Below are positions 6,254 through 13,093 of a DNA stretch of 16,567 bases, one piece after another. This DNA is from Thiotrichales bacterium (GTDB taxonomy: Bacteria; Pseudomonadota; Gammaproteobacteria; UWMA-0217). The stretch spans positions 1 through 16,567 of the forward strand of contig JANTGD010000032.1 of the NCBI GenBank assembly GCA_024763135.1, in the 5' to 3' direction. Position 1 is the first letter of the stretch. Each line of letters opens with the position of its first letter. Position numbers and translations under genes: made by a program. The notes under the pieces are model-generated. The model was given only the letters and a program-made list of their open reading frames with translations. It was not told the DNA's origin and searched no databases.

Positions 6254-7399
6254 CTATAAAGTAGCCACTTTTTCGAGGACATGATTAGCAATTTCCTGTA
6301 AACCACATACATCTATAACGGCGCCTCGTTTAACAGCTTGCCCTGGCATTCCCCAAACAACACTGCTTGCTTCATCCTGCGCTATTGTATGAGCCCCTGC
6401 ATCGCGTAGTGATTTCATTGCTTGCGCACCATCGTCTCCCATACCAGTAAGCATCACGGCCACACATTTTGAGGCAAATAGTTGTTCGGCGGAATGAAAC
6501 AGTACTTCCACCGACGGTTTATGTTGATTCACAGGTGGATCATCATTTAAATGGCAACAAAACTTTGCGCCACACCGCACGATTTCCAGATGTTTGTCTC
6601 CAGGGGAGATATAGATCGTTCCCCTTTCAACTTCCATCCCTTCATCGGCCTGAACAACATGCATTTGGCAAATAGAATCTAAACGCTCCGCAAATGATTT
6701 TGAAAAAGCAGGCGGAATATGTTGCGTAATCAGTACTGGTGGCGCATCTGCGGGAAATTCTTTTAAGACAACTTTTAACGCCTCGGTGCCACCTGTTGAT
6801 GATCCAATGACAATAAAACGATCGGCTGCAGCTTTGACGCGTTGATGTAACTTATCTAAACTATTGCCCTTTTTGTTGACTGTGTTACCTGCTTTAGCGA
6901 CATCTCGAGCAACCATTCTTTCGCTCTTAGAAATATGCGCATGCCCAATCCGGGCACTACCTGCAATCTTTACCTTTGAGATCACTTCGTCTGTATATTT
7001 TTGTATATCATGAGTTTGATCAAAGCGTGGCTTGCTGACAAAATCAACAGCGCCGATCTCCAGCGCATCTAAAGTAACCGACGCGCCGGAAGTGGTATGT
7101 GTAGATACCATTACCACAGGCATAGGTCTGAGGCGCATAAGGTTCTTTAGAAAAGTTATACCGTCCATACGTGGCATTTCGACATCAAGCGTTAAAACGT
7201 CAGGATTTAGCTGCTTGATTAAATCCCGCGCCTCAAACGCATCAGATGCAGCACCAACAACTTCTATTCCTGAATCCTGCGATAAAATATCTCTCAAAAG
7301 CTTTCTCATCAGCGCGGAATCATCTATGATCAATACGCGAAGAGGATTCTCCCCCCCTTTATGTCGTGCCTTTGTTAAAGTCGATGTTTGCAATGGCAT
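6254..7399 (-). CDS. cheB: CheB chemoreceptor methylesterase/deamidase
   Basis: CheB demethylates, and often deamidates, receptor glutamates for adaptation and is activated by CheA. Counting from the ATG at 7399 (381 residues), a receiver domain holds the acidic pair at 26-27 in LIIDDSALMR, the phospho-site Asp72 in TLDVEMPRMDG and Lys123 in VSKP. After a linker (about 142-193) comes the esterase domain with Ser201 (GSSTGGTEAL), His227 (TQHIPPAFS) and Asp323 (TGMGDDGA) as catalytic triad. The start at 7399 is preferred because GATGAGGT stands just upstream; an in-frame ATG at 7417 has no such site and adds six residues. A run of seven G (7351-7357) near the 5' end of the gene could allow slippage. 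CheR is upstream, separated by 507 bases that include a MITE-like element. Confidence 0.95.
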   Translation of the reverse strand: MPLQTSTLTKARHKGGENPLRVLIIDDSALMRKLLRDILSQDSGIEVVGAASDAFEARDLIKQLNPDVLTLDVEMPRMDGITFLKNLMRLRPMPVVMVSTHTTSGASVTLDALEIGAVDFVSKPRFDQTHDIQKYTDEVISKVKIAGSARIGHAHISKSERMVARDVAKAGNTVNKKGNSLDKLHQRVKAAADRFIVIGSSTGGTEALKVVLKEFPADAPPVLITQHIPPAFSKSFAERLDSICQMHVVQADEGMEVERGTIYISPGDKHLEIVRCGAKFCCHLNDDPPVNQHKPSVEVLFHSAEQLFASKCVAVMLTGMGDDGAQAMKSLRDAGAHTIAQDEASSVVWGMPGQAVKRGAVIDVCGLQEIANHVLEKVATL

Positions 7400-7472
7400 G
7401 GTTACCTCATCACTCATTTGTTGGATTTAATAAACTGTAATTTAAATTATTGATTCTCTCTGACTATTTTAA

Positions 7473-7632
7473 GAAAGCTCTGATTATTTCTGGCGCGAGC
7501 AGATTGTGGTGAAAAATCGTCCAATTCAAGGCACAGATCGCAGATAATAGCTGGCTATTGCGAGGATCCGCAACGCAGAAGTGGCCGATTTTGCGTCGCA
7601 GGATACCGTTTTACGAATTGATCAGAGCTCCC
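7473..7632 (+). repeat. MITE-like repeat B, copy 2 (160 bp, TTAA-flanked)
   Basis: Exact TTAA duplications at 7469-7472 and 7633-7636 bound a 160-bp element with ends GAAAGCTCTGATTATTTC and the complement of GAATTGATCAGAGCTCCC, an inverted repeat around AGCTCTGAT. Its reverse complement matches 4864-5023 along the full length. It has no coding capacity. It sits between cheR and cheB inside the chemosensory cluster. Confidence 0.9.
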
Positions 7633-7906
7633 TTAAAGCACACAGACTATTTTTTAGCGAGTTGAACAAAAATACAGTCATCACTTGGGTTCCCACTTCA
7701 GATGTGCCAGATCAAAGCGAAACTAAGTATTTTCGAGTACCAATGACTATTTTTTCTCAAAGTTGCTGCATTTTAAGGAATAACTGAGTCCTTACGAACA
7801 CACGTGGATTACATTCACATATCGCACTACAAAGAGTGTCTCATTGATCGAAGTATTACCTACTTCAAATACCAATGACTGATGCGTTGAATGTGATATC
7901 ACCGAG
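7633..7906. other. Gene-free stretch between cheR and MITE-like repeat B
   Basis: No gene is seen. AAGTATT followed by ACCAATGACT occurs twice (about 7726-7750 and 7851-7880), a loose duplication. The region is A/T-rich. A promoter for cheB and the genes after it could lie here, since the cheR-cheB gap is one of the two widest in the cluster, but none is evident. Confidence 0.4.
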
Positions 7907-8740
7907 TCATGCCGCTTTTTTATAAACCGTTTTTCCAAGCAACTCAAATTTATTGGTCACCTTGTATAATGCCTCGGAATGACCGACGAACAAGCGACCG
8001 TCTTCGGCCAGCACGTCATAAAATCTAGAAAATAATCTTGTTTGCGTAGCCTGATCAAAATAAATGACAACATTTCTACAGAATACGATATCCAGCGGTT
8101 CATTGAATGGCCATGTATTCATTAAATTCAGCTGCTTGAAATCGACTAAACTTTTAACCTCATCTTTAACCTTTGCATAACCTGAATTTTTTCCAACGCC
8201 TTTCATAAAATAACGCTCTAAAATAGGCTTTTGCAAACCATTGAGCCTATCCACCTCGTAAACGCCGCTAGCTGCCTGAGATAAAACCTCCGAGTCTAGA
8301 TCGGTAGCAAGTATTTTTACATCCCAACTATTAATATTAGAAATACTATTGAGTAGTGTTATTGCTATAGAATAGGGCTCCTCACCCGTAGAACACCCTG
8401 CCGACCATATCCTTATCTTCTTTCGACTTTTGCGTACTTTCATGAGTCCAGGTATTACTGTGTTTTTCAAATAATCAAAATGATGTGATTCACGAAAGAA
8501 AGAGGTAAGATTGGTAGTGATCATATTGCTAAACTGCTCGAGCTCGGTAGGATCTTTTCTTTCGAGCACTTTAATGTAGTCAGTAAAACTATCGAGACTT
8601 AAGCTACGCAACCTTCTTGAAATTCTGCCATACACCAGTTCACGTTTATTATCCGCAAGCGCGATACCGGTAATCTGTTTTGCCAGATCCTGGAAATATT
8701 TGAATTCAGAATCGGTTAATTGAAATTGCCTCTGACCCAT
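7907..8740 (-). CDS. cheR: CheR chemoreceptor glutamate methyltransferase
   Basis: CheR methylates receptor glutamates with S-adenosylmethionine. The 277 residues hold the N-terminal helical domain (1-75), TTNLTSFFRE (75-84), the SAM-binding loop SAGCSTGEEPYS (113-124), ATDLD (145-149), FCRNVVIYFD (220-229) and FVGHSE (251-256). A short beta subdomain region around 158-185 is where CheR proteins bind receptor C-terminal pentapeptides, and the cluster's receptor ends in such a tail. The start is the ATG at 8740; upstream in-frame codons from 8791 run inside the preceding gene and are unlike the family. The ribosome site GGAG lies within the last codons of the CheZ-like gene, whose stop is one base away, so the two are probably coupled. 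Confidence 0.96.
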   Translation of the reverse strand: MGQRQFQLTDSEFKYFQDLAKQITGIALADNKRELVYGRISRRLRSLSLDSFTDYIKVLERKDPTELEQFSNMITTNLTSFFRESHHFDYLKNTVIPGLMKVRKSRKKIRIWSAGCSTGEEPYSIAITLLNSISNINSWDVKILATDLDSEVLSQAASGVYEVDRLNGLQKPILERYFMKGVGKNSGYAKVKDEVKSLVDFKQLNLMNTWPFNEPLDIVFCRNVVIYFDQATQTRLFSRFYDVLAEDGRLFVGHSEALYKVTNKFELLGKTVYKKAA

Positions 8741-8741
8741 T

Positions 8742-9260
8742 TTAAAACAGCTCCACGTTATTATTGTTATTTTTTGTCGTGTCGGTTTCAAAAAACTTTT
8801 CGCTTCCGCCTACCACAGTTTTGAATAATCGTCGGATAATGTCATGCTCTTCTTCAAGAGAATAACAAGATATGATTTCATCAAGTAGTCGAGTAGAGTC
8901 AATTTTTTGATCAATATCAACATGCGTTGTTATCGTATTTAAACTGATGATTGCGTGTTCTAACCGCTGGTTCAATTTATCATAAAATTGCGCTTTCTCT
9001 ATGGCCAGAGTGATACAATCAAAACAATGCGCCACCCCACTTCCTATTTCGCTATTCGTTTGTACCAGTTCATTGAATGCTGCATTCTTTTTTATAGCAT
9101 CGACTGCCATCGCCGATTCTACAAGCACAGATGAAAGCGAATCAACTTGCTCATCACTCTCGATCAAAGCATTTTTGACTTGTAAAATGGCCACCTCAAT
9201 GAACGCTCTAACGTTTGACCCTGCTTCACGAAAATCATCCAGTATGACACTACTATCCAT
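8742..9260 (-). CDS. CheZ-like helical protein, candidate CheY-P phosphatase
   Basis: A 172-residue, almost wholly helical protein, not firmly assigned. QFYDKLNQRLEHA (91-103) has Asp94 and Gln98 in a DxxxQ arrangement on a predicted helix, the spacing of the CheZ catalytic residues (Asp143 and Gln147 in E. coli, QDLTGQ). The protein ends in a flexible Asp/Thr/Asn-rich stretch (TDTTKNNNNN) followed by VELF. CheZ also ends in a linker plus a short hydrophobic-acidic tail that binds CheY. YSLEEEHDIIRRLF (133-146) is another likely conserved segment. It is placed between a STAS gene and cheR, one base from cheR, with GAGAG before its ATG. The motif, tail and context agree, but overall similarity to E. 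coli CheZ is not visible by eye, so the function is an inference. Confidence 0.55.
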   Translation of the reverse strand: MDSSVILDDFREAGSNVRAFIEVAILQVKNALIESDEQVDSLSSVLVESAMAVDAIKKNAAFNELVQTNSEIGSGVAHCFDCITLAIEKAQFYDKLNQRLEHAIISLNTITTHVDIDQKIDSTRLLDEIISCYSLEEEHDIIRRLFKTVVGGSEKFFETDTTKNNNNNVELF

Positions 9261-9289
9261 GATTGCTCTCTTTTAACGCGTTTTGTTTA

Positions 9290-9562
9290 TCAGGGCCGAT
9301 TCAGTCCGAGTTTTGAAAATGCGTCTGAAACCACATCCAAATCACCTTCTAACTTTATATTCTCCTCCTTAAGACCATGTTTTATGAGCACCCAAAGCCA
9401 TTGTATAGCTGCTGTATCGACTTCCTTTACACCGCCGCAATTAACACTAACAAATTGTTTCTTTTCTATGCTATTAAGTAATTCCTGATGCAGGCCCGGT
9501 AGTGTTTCTATATCGAATTGCTGCGGCAAATTGATAGAACTTTCGTTGTTATCATTACTCAT
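9290..9562 (-). CDS. STAS-domain protein (anti-sigma antagonist-like)
   Basis: A 90-residue single STAS domain like SpoIIAA/MlaB-type proteins, which bind kinase or anti-sigma partners and are switched by phosphorylation. The pattern VSVNCGGVKEVDTAAIQWLWVLI (38-60) matches the core strand, loop and helix. Thr50, following Asp49, is at the place of the usual phosphorylated Ser, so switching by a Ser/Thr kinase is possible; no such kinase is in the window. The start is the ATG at 9562. The upstream ribosome site is a run of eight G (9571-9578), eight bases away, and a longer reading from 9580 would begin before that run. The gene opens the second half of the cluster, 498 bases after the receptor and 29 before the CheZ-like gene. 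STAS proteins occur in other chemosensory clusters; the partner is unknown. Confidence 0.85.
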   Translation of the reverse strand: MSNDNNESSINLPQQFDIETLPGLHQELLNSIEKKQFVSVNCGGVKEVDTAAIQWLWVLIKHGLKEENIKLEGDLDVVSDAFSKLGLNRP

Positions 9563-10060
9563 TATTTGAACCCCCCCCAATTTAATATAAATCTGATTTA
9601 TCCCGGATTACCTCATATCCATAGGGAAAATAGTTTGTAACCACTTAACGCATTTAGATTTTAGTTCATTTCAAGTTTTTTTCGCATGAAGAATGTGAGC
9701 ATATAGCTATTAACTGATCATTCGAGTACGAAAATAACGCCGAGATGAGGCAAAATCTGGAGAAAAATCGCAGTTTACACGCAGTAAATGAGCATTTTGA
9801 GCCACAATAAATGCTGGATTGTGCCAGCTGAGAGTTTTTCAACAACCTGTCAATAATAAACATAATCTATCAAGTTATCCGTGTAGTCAAAAAACACAAG
9901 TGGAGTTACTAAGCATTGTATTATTTCCCTTAATATGAACGCTGGTTTCAACTACCGATAACAATATGATAAAATTACTGTCTATAGCAGCTCTATGTCG
10001 CCGTAGCTTTTCTGCTCATCAGCTACCATTATCGCACTTTTCAGGCACTTACCGGAGTGG
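9563..10060. other. Wide gap between receptor and STAS genes, with repeat A relic
   Basis: No gene is seen. The stretch is A/T-rich and contains repeat A copy 3 (9744-9849). It may hold a promoter for the STAS-to-CheX half of the cluster, but no convincing -35/-10 pair was found. A short minus-strand frame crossing the repeat (9666-9863) is explained by the repeat and is not called. Confidence 0.5.
9744..9849 (+). repeat. MITE-like repeat A, copy 3 (left end missing)
   Basis: It aligns without gaps to copy 1 (1-106) and to the complement of 4722-4827, from GATGAGGCAAAATCTGG to TTCAACAACCTG. The terminal inverted repeat at the right end is present. The left one found in copy 2 is absent, because similarity stops near 9741. 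It lies within the chemosensory cluster. Confidence 0.88.
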
Positions 10061-12391
10061 CTAGAATTCTGTCCATTCATCACCTCCACCCGACGCCGCA
10101 AAACCCGCTTTTTCCACTGCCACAGTATTTTTAGTTCCAAAATCTGTGTGAGGCGGACCACTCACTTTCTTACCGACATCCTTGGTCTTATTTTCTATAT
10201 CGCCAAGTAAACCTACGACTTTATTCGACAGTCTATCAACGGCTGAAAATCCCGTCTCAGCGGCTTGCGCATCACCTCGTTCTTTATTGTTTATAATATC
10301 CTTGATATGTTGATGCATTTCTGCATGTGTCTTCTCTAAGGCTTGCATTTCTTGTAGATGACCCAAGGCATTCATACCCTCCGAATAGAGCCATTTACCT
10401 AAATCACAGTCTCTATGCGAGACTGCTTGATCCATCGTGAGACTGTCTTTACCATCCAAAAAGCTTCTTATTTTGGTTTTCCATGACAAATGCTTGGCTT
10501 TAGCACTGGATACATTGAGAGAACCCAGCCCTCCCTTCGCATGACCCTCACTAGTCCAGGGACGATCATTTCCGCGCCTTTCCTCTCCGTGATAACCTGG
10601 TTCTATCGCCGTATTGCCCACGTTGAAGAACGCCATGAGTTGATTGAGTCGTTGAGATTGGTGCTCAAGTGATTGACTTGATTTTGCAATTTCCTGCACC
10701 ATTGATGCATTCTGTTGCGTCATTTCATCCATTTGCAGCACTGCCTGGTTAACTTGTTCGATCCCAATCGACTGTTCCTGGTTAGCCGCAGCAATTTCCG
10801 CGATAATATCGCTGACCTTTTTGACCGAAACCACAATCTCATCAAGCGCCATACCTGTATGGTCGACCAGGGTAGTACCGGTACCAACTTTTTCGACACT
10901 ATCCTCTATCAACGCTTTGATCTCTTTAGCCGCCTCTGCGCTACGCTGTGCAAGATTGCGTACCTCGCTGGCCACCACAGCAAAGCCACGTCCCTGGTCA
11001 CCGGCATGGGCCGCTTCGACCGCTGCATTCAACGCCAATAGATTTGTTTGAAACGCGATTTCATCTATAACACCGATAATATCGGATATTTTGTTGCTTG
11101 CGGTGTTGATTTCAGCCATCGCAGCAACAGCTTGGCGGACAATATCTCCACCTTTTTCAGCTTCTACTCTGGCATCCGATGCCAAAGTATTGGCTTCGTT
11201 CGCGTTCTCTGCGTTTTGCCTGACCGTTCCGGTCATTTCTTCCATACTCGCGGCAGTTTTTTCTAAATTATTTGCTTGCTGATCAGTTCTACCACTTAGT
11301 TTCATATTTCCCTGGGAAATATCATTGGAGCCCACTGTGACTGCGGTTGACGCAGCACTAATGCTCTGAATAACGTCTTTTAGTCGATGCGTAGTATTAT
11401 TGATATTGTTAGCCAGCGCTTTATATGATCCACCGTAGTCATAGGATACCGCTTGATCTAGATCTCCTTCAGCAAGCGCAGCAATAACTCGGCTTGTCTC
11501 ACCAATAACGATCTCATTCACAGCCAGCAGATCATTGATACCATAACTGATGTTTTTATAAAATCCTGACTTTCCTGCCAATGGAATTCTTTTTGTTAGA
11601 TCTCCATCCAGGCTTGCATCTACGACGCTTTTTATCTCGGATTCTATTTCATGAAGATGAGTCTGCAGTTGCCATTCAACTACAACGCCGACTCGATCAC
11701 CTTGTGCACTATTGACTGGACTGGCAATGAACTTTATCCGTTCTCCACCTAAATCGAACTCTGCTTCACGAGATTCTCTCAAATTATCCAGTATAGATCG
11801 TTGATGATAAGGATTCTTATGGAATATATCGATATTTTTTCCAATCAGGTCATGCGTACTAAACTGTGGCAATACCTCTCTGATTTTTTCTTCAGCTTCA
11901 TGAAACATATTCACAAGCGATTCATTCATATACACAATATTGTAATCAGCATCTGCGATCATTACGCAGGTATTGAGTCTGTCTAAAGCGCTTGTAATTC
12001 GATTTCCTTCGGCGACTGCATTTAATGACTTTTTCAAGAGGGTTCTGGCAGTTTGTTTTGCCCGAAGCACTTTACCCAGCATCCCCTCTTTTCTGGTTTG
12101 CAGGCTCCCATCGCTTGAAAAATTTCCTTTGATCATCGATTCTAGCACACGATCAAGGTCATCCTGATGTCCCCCAACATAGTCAGACAACAATCGCAGT
12201 CCCCGATAGATACCATATGAACCGATCAACAACGCGATACCAAAACTGGCAACCGGCCAGACCAATGAGTTTGCATAATTCACCGTCGTAAACAATGCAC
12301 CAGCAAGCAACACGCACAACGCCAACATAGATGAAACAATTAGCATTTGTACTCCGGGAAGCGTTAATCCTTGACGAATATTTTTATCCAT
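10061..12391 (-). CDS. Methyl-accepting chemoreceptor: PAS, HAMPs, signalling hairpin, CZB, DEWTEF tail
   Basis: A 776-residue receptor and the only one in the window. Two membrane helices (about 13-36 and 43-62) are joined by a very short loop, so there is no periplasmic sensor. A HAMP-like segment (about 80-125) and a PAS domain (about 133-243) follow. The PAS reads much like that of Pseudomonas Aer2, with NIVYMN, GKNIDIFHKNPYHQR and a closing VVVEW; in Aer2 this domain binds haem and O2. Two further HAMP-like segments (about 248-295, 296-343) lead to the kinase-control hairpin with tip DEIAFQTNLLALNAAVEAAHAG (443-464). A CZB domain (about 630-700) carries His634, Cys662 in CDLGKW, and His689/His693, the Cys-His3 zinc set. 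The protein ends DEWTEF, a WxxF-type pentapeptide that tethers CheR/CheB. Oxygen, redox or oxidant sensing is inferred. Confidence 0.93.
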   Translation of the reverse strand: MDKNIRQGLTLPGVQMLIVSSMLALCVLLAGALFTTVNYANSLVWPVASFGIALLIGSYGIYRGLRLLSDYVGGHQDDLDRVLESMIKGNFSSDGSLQTRKEGMLGKVLRAKQTARTLLKKSLNAVAEGNRITSALDRLNTCVMIADADYNIVYMNESLVNMFHEAEEKIREVLPQFSTHDLIGKNIDIFHKNPYHQRSILDNLRESREAEFDLGGERIKFIASPVNSAQGDRVGVVVEWQLQTHLHEIESEIKSVVDASLDGDLTKRIPLAGKSGFYKNISYGINDLLAVNEIVIGETSRVIAALAEGDLDQAVSYDYGGSYKALANNINNTTHRLKDVIQSISAASTAVTVGSNDISQGNMKLSGRTDQQANNLEKTAASMEEMTGTVRQNAENANEANTLASDARVEAEKGGDIVRQAVAAMAEINTASNKISDIIGVIDEIAFQTNLLALNAAVEAAHAGDQGRGFAVVASEVRNLAQRSAEAAKEIKALIEDSVEKVGTGTTLVDHTGMALDEIVVSVKKVSDIIAEIAAANQEQSIGIEQVNQAVLQMDEMTQQNASMVQEIAKSSQSLEHQSQRLNQLMAFFNVGNTAIEPGYHGEERRGNDRPWTSEGHAKGGLGSLNVSSAKAKHLSWKTKIRSFLDGKDSLTMDQAVSHRDCDLGKWLYSEGMNALGHLQEMQALEKTHAEMHQHIKDIINNKERGDAQAAETGFSAVDRLSNKVVGLLGDIENKTKDVGKKVSGPPHTDFGTKNTVAVEKAGFAASGGGDEWTEF

Positions 12392-12469
12392 TTTACTGTT
12401 CCATTTTCCCTATCATACCGCTACTTCCAAGCTGACCAAAATTTTACACAGCTCAGTTGGTTCAATAAG

Positions 12470-12498
12470 TGTGTTGTTTTCAACGTCCAAACAACACA
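12470..12498. other. Perfect 10-bp inverted repeat between cheW and the receptor gene
   Basis: TGTGTTGTTT (12470-12479) pairs with AAACAACACA (12489-12498) across a nine-base loop. In the minus-strand transcript it forms a hairpin about 79 bases before the receptor ATG, without a T-run, so a simple terminator is unlikely. It could adjust the cheW/receptor expression ratio through mRNA processing, or be a regulator site. Confidence 0.55.
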
Positions 12499-12552
12499 TT
12501 CTATATCTCTATTATTTTATGGCACCCTGATAACCACCTGAGAATATCAATG

Positions 12553-13068
12553 TTAGGGAAGGATATAGGCTTCTTTGCCAACTTCTACTTCGATCATGTG
12601 ATTGATATTCAGTAAAATCACCATCTTTTCTTCAACGGTTGCTAGACCCTTAATATACTCTGTAGATACAACGGTACCCATCGATGGAGTTGACTCAATC
12701 TCATTGGCGTTAAGGTTATAAACCTCAGAAACCGCGTCGACAACCATACCCACTACGCGTTCATTACCTTCACAGTAAGTTTTTACCATAATGACAACGG
12801 TAGTTTGGCCAAATTCGTTTTCTTCCAGGCCAAAACATTTACGCAGATCGATGATCGGGACTACGGTACCGCGCAGATTGATCACACCAAGAATGTGATC
12901 AGGGGTATTAGGAATTGGTGTTGCACCTTCCCAGCCCTTTATTTCCTGTACATTCAGTATATTGAGTCCGTATTCTTCTCCCGCCAACATAAAAGTAAGA
13001 TACTGGTCAGTACCCGCTGACAATTGAATCGAATCATCCTGTTCTTTGACTTGTGCAGAATTATGCAT
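12553..13068 (-). CDS. cheW: CheW coupling protein
   Basis: CheW links receptors to CheA in the signalling array. The 171 residues contain one CheW (SH3-like) domain: YLTFMLAGEEYGLNILNVQEI (23-43), PIPNTPDHILGVINLRGTVVPIIDLR (51-76) and GMVVDAVSEVYNL, the usual core of the family. The N-terminal 20 residues are polar and probably flexible. A C-terminal extension ends VGKEAYILP, nearly the same as VGKEAYVIP at the start of the CheA P5 domain (592-600) but spelled with different codons. GAGAGA lies before the ATG, and the gene starts 25 bases after cheA, so both are surely cotranscribed. The next gene is the receptor, 161 bases on. Confidence 0.96.
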   Translation of the reverse strand: MHNSAQVKEQDDSIQLSAGTDQYLTFMLAGEEYGLNILNVQEIKGWEGATPIPNTPDHILGVINLRGTVVPIIDLRKCFGLEENEFGQTTVVIMVKTYCEGNERVVGMVVDAVSEVYNLNANEIESTPSMGTVVSTEYIKGLATVEEKMVILLNINHMIEVEVGKEAYILP

Positions 13069-13093
13069 TTCTCAATCTCTCTGTTTCCTTGAA

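Noticed and set aside
8741..8791. Longer CheR start with 17 extra residues
   Set aside because: The extra codons lie inside the preceding gene, look unlike CheR N-termini, and the ATG at 8740 has its own GGAG site.
9666..9863. Minus-strand frame of 65 codons with Cys/Arg-rich sequence, similar to a plus-strand frame at 4645-4863
   Set aside because: Both frames are readings through repeat A copies; the resemblance reflects the repeat, not a protein family, and there is no ribosome site or full-length conservation.
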